From Syntrophaceae bacterium UBA5764 (GTDB lineage Bacteria; Desulfobacterota; Syntrophia; Syntrophales; Smithellaceae): a DNA stretch of 10,035 nt. The translations under genes were made by a program, and so were the position numbers. The stretch covers positions 4,663-14,697 of the forward strand of contig DIEW01000073.1 in NCBI GenBank assembly GCA_002418825.1. Direction: 5' to 3'. The notes under the pieces are model-generated. The model was not told where the DNA came from. It saw nothing but the letters and a program-made list of their open reading frames with translations, and did no database searches. Every line of letters begins with the position of its first letter. The stretch's first letter is position 1. Shown in pieces: positions 1 to 6,910 of this stretch.

Positions 1-355
1 CCATGGCGGCGCGGATAGTGCGTCCCGTGAAAAGAACGTCGTCGATAAGCACGACTTTCTTGTCGTCAAGGGAAAAAGGTATTTTTGTTTTTCCCAGACG
101 TGGTTTTTTCTTGGCGGTGGAGATGTCATCACGGTAAAGGGTAATGTCCAGAATGCCCAGGGGAATACTGGTTCCTTCAATGGCTGTTATTTTTTTCTGC
201 AATCTCTCTGCAAGATAGACGCCGCCGGTTCTTATACCCACCAAAACAAGGTTTTCTATTCCCTTGTTTTTTTCCAGAATTTCATAAGCGATTCTGGTCA
301 AGCAACGGTCAATGCCGTCTTTATCCATTACTGTTTTGCTTTTGTTTTGTGTCAT
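1..355 (-). CDS. pyrR: PyrR, bifunctional pyr operon regulator / uracil phosphoribosyltransferase (5' part, runs off the left edge)
   Basis: The first 118 codons are present; the family is about 180 residues, so the C-terminal third lies outside the window. PyrR binds pyr mRNA in response to UMP/UTP and often also converts uracil and PRPP to UMP. The PRPP-binding loop VVLIDDVLFTGRT is at residues 101-113, the IRTGG loop at 41-45, and the stretch ILDITLYRDD near 68-77 is typical of PyrR rather than of Upp. The start ATG at 355-353 is chosen because translation from it aligns with the family N-terminus (DKDGIDRCLTRIAYEIL) and because GAGG lies 9-10 nt upstream. The gene is preceded by its own promoter, a PyrR-loop candidate and an attenuator, which independently supports the call. 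Genes of pyrimidine synthesis such as pyrB would be expected beyond the left edge; that is inference. Confidence 0.95.
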   Translation of the reverse strand, partial: MTQNKSKTVMDKDGIDRCLTRIAYEILEKNKGIENLVLVGIRTGGVYLAERLQKKITAIEGTSIPLGILDITLYRDDISTAKKKPRLGKTKIPFSLDDKKVVLIDDVLFTGRTIRAAM

Positions 356-356
356 A

Positions 357-479
357 TCATTCAACCTCAAGCAAAGGTGATAAGGTCACGTTCAGGGAAG
401 AGCTGAATTCTGTGCAATAAAAAAGCCTTTCCCCGGCGGGAGAAAGGCCATGTGCGTTATGAATGCGATATTCCTTCAT
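357..479 (-). CDS. Putative 40-residue leader peptide of pyrR, translated through the attenuator
   Basis: An ATG at 479-477 opens a 40-codon frame (begins MKEYRIHNAH, ends SPLLEVE) closed by TGA at 359-357, one base before the pyrR ATG. A good ribosome site (AAGGA, 491-487) sits 7 nt upstream of the ATG. The frame reads through the whole terminator hairpin (448-425) without a stop. The pyrR ribosome site lies in its last codons, so translation of the two may be coupled. No homology is recognised and none would be expected; the arrangement resembles the pyrL leader of enteric pyrBI, which also runs through its attenuator. That it is translated is inference from the ribosome site, the start, the open frame and the position of its stop; 40 open codons alone could be chance. 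Confidence 0.55.
   Translation of the reverse strand: MKEYRIHNAHGLSPAGERLFYCTEFSSSLNVTLSPLLEVE
416..448 (-). terminator. Intrinsic terminator / attenuator in the pyrR leader
   Basis: On the minus strand GCCTTTC (448-442) pairs with GAAAGGC (431-425). Inside, CCC and GGG can add three pairs with a one-base bulge and a 3-nt loop. The 3' arm is followed by six T residues (424-419). It lies between the leader promoter and pyrR, so it would stop pyr transcription and act as an attenuator, not merely as the end of lepB transcription. The 5' arm CCTTT can also pair with AAAGG in the 3' arm of the upstream PyrR loop, giving a possible antiterminator. Confidence 0.85.
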
Positions 480-487
480 GTATTTTT

Positions 488-520
488 CCTTTTTTAATCT
501 CACCGGATCAAATTAAAAGG
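488..520 (-). promoter_or_regulatory. PyrR-binding stem-loop (anti-antiterminator) candidate
   Basis: In the minus-strand RNA, GAUCCGGUGAGAUU matches the known PyrR loop consensus ARUCCNGNGAGGYU closely. It keeps the CNGNGA hexaloop (CGGUGA) and the closing C-G pair, and the consensus U-G pair becomes U-A, so the change preserves pairing. Below the upper stem, UUU pairs with AAA. Then a small 5'-side internal bulge rich in A precedes CCUUU/AAAGG at the base, matching the bulged two-stem form of known PyrR sites. The 3' arm holds the ribosome site of the leader ORF. The match was made by eye from the remembered consensus. Confidence 0.75.
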
Positions 521-541
521 TCTTAATTTTTCTAGGTTAAA

Positions 542-570
542 CTTATACAACTATGAGGCTTATGTGTCAA
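542..570 (-). promoter_or_regulatory. Strong sigma70-type promoter of the pyrR leader
   Basis: On the minus strand there is TTGACA (570-565), a 17-bp spacer and TATAAG (547-542): a perfect -35 box and a five-of-six -10 box. The start point would be near 535, giving a leader of about 180 nt before the pyrR ATG. It lies just downstream of the lepB stop (611), so pyrR need not depend on read-through from the sec operon. Confidence 0.8.
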
Positions 571-610
571 GTAATAATATGTTTTGCGGCGTTAAAAGGA
601 GAAAATGCTT

Positions 611-1264
611 TCAATGCAGCAGATTTCCCAAGCGATTCCAGCGCAGCTTCCCCAAGATGTTTTCCTTTTCTTCGCTGTTCCATGACCAGTAAATAATAAG
701 CGCTTTTCCCTCGACATCCTTCAAATGGACAAACCCCCAGAAACGGCTGTCGGCGCTTTCATCCCGGTTGTCGCCCATGACAAAAATGTTGTCGGGTGGC
801 ACGATAACCGGGCCGAAATTGTCCCGCGGTTGCATAGCCGCAGGGTAAACCATGTCATCTGTGTAAACACCGTGGTTATCGGTGTATTCTTTGCCGTTGA
901 GGAAAATTTTTTTGTTCCTGATTTCAATTTTATCTCCGCCCACGCCAATGACCCGCTTAATAAAATCCTTGGAACGGTCATGGGGGTAAATAAAAACGAT
1001 AATATCCCCTCTTTTGGGTTCGGTAACGGGAATAATGGTCCGTCTCAGCAGGGGTATTTTTACACCGTAGATGAATTTGTTCACCAATAAATGGTCGCCG
1101 ACCAATAATGTGGGTTCCATGGAACGGGAAGGAATTTTGTAGGCGGCGATTATAAAAGTTCTGATAAACAGGGCGATTAAAATCGCGATGATTATTGCTT
1201 CGGCGTATTCCTGCACCTTTGATTTTGTTTTTTCTTCTTTCATTTTATCATTACTCTTGGTCAT
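611..1264 (-). CDS. lepB: Signal peptidase I (LepB)
   Basis: Membrane-anchored serine protease (217 aa) that removes signal peptides from exported preproteins on the outer face of the cytoplasmic membrane. A charged N-terminus is followed by one hydrophobic segment (about residues 19-41). The catalytic serine is Ser48 in PSRSMEPTL, and the general-base lysine is Lys103 in FIKRVIGVGGD. The family box GDNRDES is at 164-170, followed by DSRFWGFV. The length fits the short, single-anchor form rather than the longer enteric enzyme. The ATG at 1264 has AAAGG about 11 nt upstream. It is last in the mazG-sec run, 14 bp after the DUF456-like gene, so the preprotein translocase accessory proteins and the peptidase that acts next are encoded together. 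Confidence 0.97.
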   Translation of the reverse strand: MTKSNDKMKEEKTKSKVQEYAEAIIIAILIALFIRTFIIAAYKIPSRSMEPTLLVGDHLLVNKFIYGVKIPLLRRTIIPVTEPKRGDIIVFIYPHDRSKDFIKRVIGVGGDKIEIRNKKIFLNGKEYTDNHGVYTDDMVYPAAMQPRDNFGPVIVPPDNIFVMGDNRDESADSRFWGFVHLKDVEGKALIIYWSWNSEEKENILGKLRWNRLGNLLH

Positions 1265-1278
1265 CTTTATTTAAACCT

Positions 1279-1791
1279 TTATGAATAAATGTGGGATAGA
1301 GAAACGGCTACCATGAAAAGAGCAATCACGCCCTTGAAAAATTTTCTTATAGCCAAAGTGAAAATATCTCGGTTGGATGCATGATAATGGTATTTTAATT
1401 TTTTTTTACGGAATATTTCCATTATCATCAGAGTGGCTAATCCGCCCAGAAAAAATCCTCCCCAAATGCCCGGCCCGCCCCACAAAGGGGCCATGATAAA
1501 CGCTCCGGCAACAGCGCTTATGGCGGTAACCCCCAATTTTTTTTTTGTAATTACCGGCTGGAGCGCGCCCTTTTCCACCAGGAAAAAATCCACTGTTTCG
1601 GCGGCGATGGTGATGAAAAGTAAAAATACAATAATTACGCCGCTGATTTGGTCGAATCCATGGAAAAGAGAATAGAAAAGCACATCTAAAAAGATAACGA
1701 CAGTCCCCAACAAATCGAAAAGGGTTAAATAAATACCTGCGAAAAGTATCAGCAAAAATATGGTAAGTGCTACGGAACCCGCGGAAAACAA
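1279..1791 (-). CDS. DUF456-like integral membrane protein
   Basis: A 170-residue, very hydrophobic protein with hydrophobic stretches at about residues 6-42, 50-70, 87-104, 107-126 and 148-166. The centre, with KKLGVTAISAVAG followed by a Gly/Pro-rich segment (GGPGIWGGFFLGGLAT, 105-120), resembles the DUF456 membrane family, whose function is unknown. The assignment is by pattern, not by search. The start is taken as TTG at 1791-1789, because AAGGA lies about 9 nt before it and it begins one base after the secF stop. An ATG-like extension to 1884 would overlap secF by over 90 bp and add a non-hydrophobic, unrelated-looking 31 residues. Its place between secF and lepB suggests an envelope role, but that is only context. 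Confidence 0.65.
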   Translation of the reverse strand: MFSAGSVALTIFLLILFAGIYLTLFDLLGTVVIFLDVLFYSLFHGFDQISGVIIVFLLFITIAAETVDFFLVEKGALQPVITKKKLGVTAISAVAGAFIMAPLWGGPGIWGGFFLGGLATLMIMEIFRKKKLKYHYHASNRDIFTLAIRKFFKGVIALFMVAVSLSHIYS

Positions 1792-1792
1792 T

Positions 1793-2704
1793 TTATTTAG
1801 TCCTTTTTGTCCTGGTCGGTTGTATCTTTTCAAAAAGCAGTACGCTGGTGCAGGCAATGTATATTGTAGAATAAGTGCCGACAACGGTTCCGATCAGCAG
1901 GGCGAAAGCAAAATCGCGGATGACCGCTCCGCCGAAAATATACAGGGCCAGCACGGTAAAAAACACGGTAAGCGCAGTCAAAATGGTTCTGCTCAGAGTC
2001 TGGTTGATCGCGGAGTTGATGACATCACTGAGTTTCTGTTTGGGATTCTTTTTTACTATTTCCCTGATTCTGTCCAGCGTGACGATAGTGTCATTAATGG
2101 AAAAACCGATAACGAAAATGACTGCCGCGAGAATGGATATGGTGAATTCCATGTTCATTATGGAAACAGCCCCGATGACGATCACGGTGTCATGAACCAG
2201 GGCGAGAATTCCTCCCGCGGCGTAACGGAATTCGAATCGCCAGGCCACATAAATCAGTATTGCCAGCCAGGAAAGAATAACGGCAATGATTGCCTTCCTG
2301 GTAAAGTCGGCGCCGACTTTTGAGCCGACGACCTCTACGCGTCTTATTTCGTAGTCTTGATTAAAAGCAGCGGTCAGCGGCTGTTGCACATTGGCGGCAA
2401 GGATCTGCTGGTCGGAAAAGGATTCATGTGTGCGGATCAAAAATTCATTGGCGCCGAACTGCTGGATGATGCTGTTCGACAGCTTTGTCGATTGAATGGC
2501 TGCCCTGATTTGATCAGCGGAAACATTCTTCTGAAATTTTACCTGAATTATGGTTCCGCCGGCGAAATCAATACCGGGATTCAAACCGCCGTGATAAATA
2601 ATCGATCCGATACCAATAAGAATCAGTATAGTGGAAAAAACAACCGCATACTTCAGCTTTCCGACAAAATCTATGTTAATACCGGGTTTGATCAACTCCA
2701 TCAT
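1793..2704 (-). CDS. secF: Protein translocase subunit SecF
   Basis: Inner-membrane RND-type protein (303 aa) that works with SecD and YajC to drive late steps of Sec-dependent export using the proton motive force. It shows the first membrane span at about 18-37, then the signature LNPGIDFAGGT (41-51), a periplasmic domain to about residue 135, and a block of five spans. The conserved SINDTIVTLDRIRE lies at 202-215 and GGAVIRDFAFALLIG at 258-272. Length and layout are normal for a separate SecF. The ATG at 2704 is preceded by AGGAG; a second ATG follows at once. secD ends 30 bp upstream, and the DUF456-like gene starts one base after the stop. Confidence 0.97.
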   Translation of the reverse strand: MMELIKPGINIDFVGKLKYAVVFSTILILIGIGSIIYHGGLNPGIDFAGGTIIQVKFQKNVSADQIRAAIQSTKLSNSIIQQFGANEFLIRTHESFSDQQILAANVQQPLTAAFNQDYEIRRVEVVGSKVGADFTRKAIIAVILSWLAILIYVAWRFEFRYAAGGILALVHDTVIVIGAVSIMNMEFTISILAAVIFVIGFSINDTIVTLDRIREIVKKNPKQKLSDVINSAINQTLSRTILTALTVFFTVLALYIFGGAVIRDFAFALLIGTVVGTYSTIYIACTSVLLFEKIQPTRTKRTK

Positions 2705-2734
2705 AATTTAATATCTCCTGTATGCGTTTGTATT

Positions 2735-4336
2735 TTAAATGCTCATTTTTTTTATGTTATAGTTTTGAGTGCAGTAATCAAAAATCACTCTCGTGACGAA
2801 AACGGCGGTGAAGAGACTGGCCAGAAGACCGATGATTGTTGTCACGGCGAAACCCTTGATCGGGCCGGTGCCGAACATCAGCAGGAAGCACGAGGCCACA
2901 ATACCCGTAATGTGGGTATCGATGATGGTGATGAAGGCTCTGTTATAACCAGTATCAAGAGCCAGACGCACGGTTTTCCCTGTTCGCAATTCTTCGCGGA
3001 TTCTTTCAAAGATCAGAATATTCGCGTCTACCGCGCAGCCGACGACAAGGAGCATGCCGGCGATACCGGGCAGGGTCAGCGTTGCCCGGAAAGCGGCAAG
3101 AACCGCCATAATCATAAATATATTCAGAATGAGAGCGATGTTGGCAACTGCGCCGGAAAGACGATAATAAACAAGCATAAAAAGGATAACCAGAAGAGAG
3201 CCGATAATTGTGGCTATTATACCCTGTCTGATTGAATCACCTCCCAGAGATGGGCCAACGGTTCTTTCTTCCAGGATGTTGACCGGAGCGGGCAGCGCAC
3301 CAGCGCGCAAAACAATGGCCAGGTCTCTTGCTTCTTCCATAGTCATGTTGCCTGATATCTGGGCTTGTCCGCCGGAGATCCTTTCCTGAATTACAGGCGC
3401 GGAATGGACGACGCCGTCTAAAACAATGGCGAGGCGGCGGCGGACATTTTCCGCGGTAATCCGGTCAAAATCAACTGCCCCCTGAGAACTGAACTTTAAA
3501 GATACGGAAGGTTCACCGAAGCGGTCGGAAATTTGTACCCTTGCGGTTTCTAAAGAGGCTCCGGTAAGCAAAGTCTTACTTTTCAGCAAATAAGGCACCG
3601 AACCTCTTTGTCCCACTCCGCTGCCTTCACTAATACCGTAAGCGATCATGGATCCTTCGGGTATATTACCGCGCAGGGCGTTTTCCAGAGAATGCTCGTC
3701 GTCCACAAGTTTGAATTCCAGCAGAGCGGTTTTCCCGATCAGATTCTTCGCTCTTTCCGGATCTTTAATTCCGGGCAGCTGAATCATTATGCGATTGTTT
3801 CCCTGAGGAACGATTTCCGGCTCCGTAATTCCGAATTGGTCAACTCTGTTTCTGATTGTTTCCAGAGAATGTTCCACGGTGTTTTTTTGTAGCTCCAGCG
3901 CTCTTTTGTTGTTCAGTCTTATATTGACAAGTTGCTTGCCTTCCAGCGTGCTGGTTGAATCTATTTCCAAATCCGGGTATTCGCTGCGGAGAAGTTTTTC
4001 CAAATCTGTTTTTGCGGCTGATTCGGTCAATTCCAAGGAAATCATGCCATTATCGGATATTTTGAGATTGCGGAAACGGATTCGTTTATTCATCAACGAT
4101 TCTTTCAAATTGTCCGAAGTTCGCACCATCATCGATTCTATGGCTTTTCCCGTATCCACTTCCATTACCAAATGCATGCCTCCCTGCAAATCGAGCCCGA
4201 GGTGAATTTTTTCCCTGGGGAGAAATTTGTTCCAGGGTGCCGGAATATCGGAAACAAAAGTAGGTATCAAAAAAATCAAGGCGGCAAGGCAAACGATTAT
4301 CGTAATGGATATTCTGAGTTTTAAAGATGTGAACAT
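2735..4336 (-). CDS. secD: Protein translocase subunit SecD
   Basis: Inner-membrane RND-type partner of SecF (533 aa from the chosen start). The first membrane span is at about 8-28. The signature HLGLDLQGGMHLVMEVD is at 45-61. The large periplasmic region contains FGEPSVSLKF (273-282) and the IVLDGVVHSAPVIQERISGG block (304-323). The RAGALPAPVNILEERTVGPSLG linker leads into five spans with AVDANILIFERIREE (435-449) and FGTGPIKGFAVT (488-499). The ATG at 4336 is chosen because AAAGGGG lies about 7 nt upstream and the protein then begins at the usual hydrophobic anchor. A frame open to 4495 would overlap yajC and add 53 basic, unrelated residues. One deviation: the usual D-A/S-N-x-T motif of the fourth span reads DTHIT (473-477). 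Confidence 0.97.
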   Translation of the reverse strand: MFTSLKLRISITIIVCLAALIFLIPTFVSDIPAPWNKFLPREKIHLGLDLQGGMHLVMEVDTGKAIESMMVRTSDNLKESLMNKRIRFRNLKISDNGMISLELTESAAKTDLEKLLRSEYPDLEIDSTSTLEGKQLVNIRLNNKRALELQKNTVEHSLETIRNRVDQFGITEPEIVPQGNNRIMIQLPGIKDPERAKNLIGKTALLEFKLVDDEHSLENALRGNIPEGSMIAYGISEGSGVGQRGSVPYLLKSKTLLTGASLETARVQISDRFGEPSVSLKFSSQGAVDFDRITAENVRRRLAIVLDGVVHSAPVIQERISGGQAQISGNMTMEEARDLAIVLRAGALPAPVNILEERTVGPSLGGDSIRQGIIATIIGSLLVILFMLVYYRLSGAVANIALILNIFMIMAVLAAFRATLTLPGIAGMLLVVGCAVDANILIFERIREELRTGKTVRLALDTGYNRAFITIIDTHITGIVASCFLLMFGTGPIKGFAVTTIIGLLASLFTAVFVTRVIFDYCTQNYNIKKMSI

Positions 4337-4355
4337 GAATCGCCCCTTTCCCGAG

Positions 4356-4697
4356 CTATGCTTTCGGCGCGGGCGCCCCCGCCTTTTGAATAATGGCCCC
4401 GATAGCGCTGCGCGAAACCTTAATTCTGACTTTGTCCGCAATTTCCAAAGTTGCGATCGTATCGGTAAGGCCGGTGATCTTTCCGTGAATGCCACCGCTG
4501 GTAATTACCGTATCCCCGTAAGCGAGATTATCGATCATGGCCTTTAGTTCTTTTTGTTTTTTTTGCTGAGGACGAATGAGCAAAAAATAAAAAATAACAA
4601 AGATTACAATCATGGGGAGAATAAAACCCCAGCCGCTTTCCGCGCCGCCTGCCGCACCGCCCGGATTACCGCCCATTGCATATGCTATTGATGTCAA
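4356..4697 (-). CDS. yajC: Preprotein translocase accessory subunit YajC
   Basis: Small single-span membrane protein (113 aa) that associates with SecDF. A Gly/Ala-rich N-terminus is followed by the membrane span (about 24-41). Next comes the family signature IRPQQKKQKE (41-50), then GDTVITSGGIHGKI (61-74) in the cytosolic beta domain, and an Ala/Pro-rich tail. The start is a TTG at 4697-4695: the ribosome site AAAGGAGG lies within the last codons of tgt at ideal spacing, and only one base separates it from the tgt stop. An internal ATG at residue 8 has no comparable site. tgt-yajC-secD-secF is a widely conserved bacterial order. Confidence 0.96.
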   Translation of the reverse strand: MTSIAYAMGGNPGGAAGGAESGWGFILPMIVIFVIFYFLLIRPQQKKQKELKAMIDNLAYGDTVITSGGIHGKITGLTDTIATLEIADKVRIKVSRSAIGAIIQKAGAPAPKA

Positions 4698-4698
4698 A

Positions 4699-5811
4699 TT
4701 AATTACCTCCTTTATTGGTTAAGAATTCATTTTTAAATTGTGAGAAGCGTTTTTCTTTCAAAGCTTCCCTGATGCGTTCCATAAGCCGCTCATAGTAACG
4801 GACATTGTGAATAGTGTTTAATATCATAGCCAGTATCTCACCGGCAACATAAAGGTGCCTCAAATATGCTCGGGAGAAATTCTTGCAAGTATAACAATCA
4901 CATGTTTCGTCCAGCGGAATATCACTTTCCCGCCAGCGGGCATTTTTTATAACAATCTTTTCTTCATTTGTAAACAATAATCCGTGCCGTGCCGAGCGCG
5001 TCGGTATAACGCAGTCGAACAAATCCGCGCCGCAGGACACGGCGAAAACGATGTCTTCCGGCGTACCGACACCCATAAGATAACGTGGTTTATCCGCAGG
5101 CAGCTCCGGTGCGATGCTTTTGGTAATCTCCTGCATTAAAATTTTCGGCTCGCCGACGCTTAACCCGCCCAAGGCATAACCGTTAAATCCGAGTTTTACC
5201 GTTTCTCTCGCGGCTAATTTGCGCAAGTCGGGGTAAGCGCCTCCCTGGATAATTCCGAAAAGAGCCTGATGGCTGTTATTTTTCGCTTCCAGGCAAAGAT
5301 TTGCCCATTTTAAGGTGAGTTCAAGAGATTTCTGTGTCTCGTCGTGCGTGGCGGGGTAGGGAGTGCAGTCGTCAAGGCACATCATGATGTCGGCGTCCAG
5401 AGCTTCCTGCACCTCGATAGCTTTCTGCGGCGTTAAAAAATGTTCAGAACCGTCGATATGAGAGCGAAACATTACTCCGCCGGGTAAAATTTTGCGCAGC
5501 TGTGCAAGGCTGTACACCTGAAAGCCGCCGCTATCCGTAAGAATCGGGTAAGACCAGTTCATAAAACGGTGCAGCCCTCCCAATTTTTTAATGGTTTCAT
5601 GACCGGGCCGTAAGTAAAGGTGATAAGTGTTCCCCAAAATTATTTGTACGCCGCATTTTCTTATTTCTTCCGGCAGCAGCGATTTAACCGTCCCCTGTGT
5701 GCCCACCGGCATGAATGCGGGTGTATTTACCGTGCCGTGTGCTGTAGTCATTTCCCCCAGCCGGGCGAAGCTGGAGGTGTCTTTTCCGATAATTTGAAAA
5801 GAGAAGCTCAT
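4699..5811 (-). CDS. tgt: tRNA-guanine transglycosylase (queuosine pathway)
   Basis: Exchanges the guanine at the wobble position of tRNAs with GUN anticodons for preQ1 (370 aa). Active-site residues are visible: Asp93 in LTDSGGFQVYSL, Asp266 (expected nucleophile) in DLFDCVIPTRSARHG, and the substrate loop GGLSVGEP (215-222). The zinc site is complete: Cys304, Cys306 and Cys309 in CDCYTCKNFSRAYLRHL, and His335 in LNTIHNVRYY. Length is typical. The ATG at 5811 has AGGAAAA 6-10 nt upstream, placed on the queA stop region. It follows queA by 9 bp; QueA acts directly on the product of this enzyme. Its last codons carry the ribosome site for yajC. Confidence 0.98.
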   Translation of the reverse strand: MSFSFQIIGKDTSSFARLGEMTTAHGTVNTPAFMPVGTQGTVKSLLPEEIRKCGVQIILGNTYHLYLRPGHETIKKLGGLHRFMNWSYPILTDSGGFQVYSLAQLRKILPGGVMFRSHIDGSEHFLTPQKAIEVQEALDADIMMCLDDCTPYPATHDETQKSLELTLKWANLCLEAKNNSHQALFGIIQGGAYPDLRKLAARETVKLGFNGYALGGLSVGEPKILMQEITKSIAPELPADKPRYLMGVGTPEDIVFAVSCGADLFDCVIPTRSARHGLLFTNEEKIVIKNARWRESDIPLDETCDCYTCKNFSRAYLRHLYVAGEILAMILNTIHNVRYYERLMERIREALKEKRFSQFKNEFLTNKGGN

Positions 5812-5820
5812 TTGATTTTC

Positions 5821-6846
5821 CTAAATAATCAACATGCAATCGCCGTAGCTGTAGAAACGATAGGAACTCTTCACCGCGTGCTGATATGCTCTCTTAATGA
5901 AATCTTTACCGGCAAAAGCGCAGACGAGCAGAAAAAGGGATGACTGCGGCAGATGAAAATTCGTTAAAAGCGCGTTCACTTTTTTAAATTTGTAGCCGGG
6001 ATAAATGAAAAGGCGGGTAAATCCCGCTTGCGGGTGAACCCGGCCGTTTGTGTCCGTGGCGCTTTCCAGCGCCCTGGTGGAAGTTGTGCCCACGGCGACA
6101 ACGCGCCGGGCGCCGTTGATGATATCCGCCGCCACCGCGCTTATTTCATAAAATTCTTCTTCCATTACGTGCTCTTCCGCTTCAGCGGTTTTGATGGGCA
6201 GAAAAGTTCCTGCTCCGACATGCAAAGTTATCGGCGCAATCTGAATGTCTTTTGCTTTAAGCGCTTGCAAAACCGCCTCGGAAAAATGCAGTCCGGCGGT
6301 CGGTGCCGCGACGGAGCCGGGATTTCTGGCATAAATTGTCTGGTATCTTTCCCTGTCCTGGGCGCTTTGCTCGGCGTCTTTTTCACGTTTGATGTAGGGC
6401 GGCAGGGGAGCGCGTCCGAAGCGCTGAATATAATTTTCCAGGTCTTTCGCATCGCTGAATTCCACAAGCCATTTTTTATCCGATATTCTATCTATTACCT
6501 TTGCCGTAAGTTTGTCTTCCATGATAATCACGTCTTTCACGTGCATGCGTTTGGCCGGTTTAAGCAGCACCTCCCATATGCGGGAATCTTTTTTGGCCAG
6601 AAGCAGAATTTCTATGTCAGCTCCGGTGTGCTTTTTCCCGAAAAAGCGCGCGGGTATCACCTTTGAATCATTGATAACCAGGACATCGCCGGCGCTTAGC
6701 AACTCCGGCAGCTGAAAAAAGAAACCGTCCATTATTTTATTTTTCTTTCTGTCCAGCGTGAGCAGGCGCGAAGCGTCTCTCTGCGGGCAGGGATGCTGGG
6801 CAATAAGTTCTTCCGGCAGAATATAGGCAAAATCTTTTAATTTCAT
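5821..6846 (-). CDS. queA: S-adenosylmethionine:tRNA ribosyltransferase-isomerase QueA
   Basis: Transfers and isomerises the ribosyl moiety of S-adenosylmethionine onto preQ1-modified tRNA to form epoxyqueuosine (341 aa). Family blocks in order: LPEELIAQHP (10-19), VINDSKVIPARFFG (57-70), RFGRAPLPPYIKR (142-154), GSVAAPTAGLHF (177-188), HVGAGTFLPIK (209-219), LLTNFHLPQSSLFLLVCAFAG (293-313) and FYSYGDCMLI (331-340). The ATG at 6846 gives the usual MKLKDF start. A TTG two codons upstream would also be in frame, but neither has a clear ribosome site, so the start is slightly uncertain. It is separated from the DUF2065 gene by 64 bp, the widest gap in the run, which may hold a weak promoter. Confidence 0.98.
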   Translation of the reverse strand: MKLKDFAYILPEELIAQHPCPQRDASRLLTLDRKKNKIMDGFFFQLPELLSAGDVLVINDSKVIPARFFGKKHTGADIEILLLAKKDSRIWEVLLKPAKRMHVKDVIIMEDKLTAKVIDRISDKKWLVEFSDAKDLENYIQRFGRAPLPPYIKREKDAEQSAQDRERYQTIYARNPGSVAAPTAGLHFSEAVLQALKAKDIQIAPITLHVGAGTFLPIKTAEAEEHVMEEEFYEISAVAADIINGARRVVAVGTTSTRALESATDTNGRVHPQAGFTRLFIYPGYKFKKVNALLTNFHLPQSSLFLLVCAFAGKDFIKRAYQHAVKSSYRFYSYGDCMLII

Positions 6847-6893
6847 AGGCAAAAGTCAAGAAGATTGCGGCAAATAATCAAAATAATCCCCGG

Positions 6894-6906
6894 TTGTCAA
6901 TGACAA
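6894..6906. promoter_or_regulatory. 13-bp perfect palindrome with a -35-like box upstream of queA
   Basis: TTGTCAATGACAA reads the same on both strands around a central base. On the minus strand it contains TTGACA (6900-6895), a perfect -35 hexamer pointing at queA, but the matching -10 is poor (TATTTG at 18 bp spacing at best). It could be an operator over a weak internal promoter or a chance palindrome. The spacing between half-sites is too short for an RNA hairpin. Confidence 0.25.
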
Positions 6907-6910
6907 TGCT

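Noticed and set aside
725..1090. 121-codon open frame on the plus strand
   Set aside because: Antisense shadow of lepB; its residues mirror the lepB catalytic region.
1792..1884. N-terminal extension of the DUF456-like protein by 31 residues
   Set aside because: It overlaps the secF 3' end; the TTG at 1791 has a well-placed ribosome site and starts at the first membrane span.
1760..2323. 187-codon open frame on the plus strand
   Set aside because: Antisense to secF and the start of the DUF456-like gene; low-complexity polar protein with no family pattern.
2357..3235. 292-codon open frame on the plus strand
   Set aside because: It lies opposite secF and secD, crossing the gap between them. 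The secD/secF proteins are unmistakable, while this frame has no ribosome site and a composition typical of an antisense shadow.
4337..4495. N-terminal extension of secD by 53 residues
   Set aside because: It overlaps yajC on the same strand, is basic and unlike SecD, and a strong ribosome site precedes the internal ATG at 4336.
6028..6666. 212-codon open frame on the plus strand
   Set aside because: Antisense to queA, whose family blocks are all intact on the other strand.
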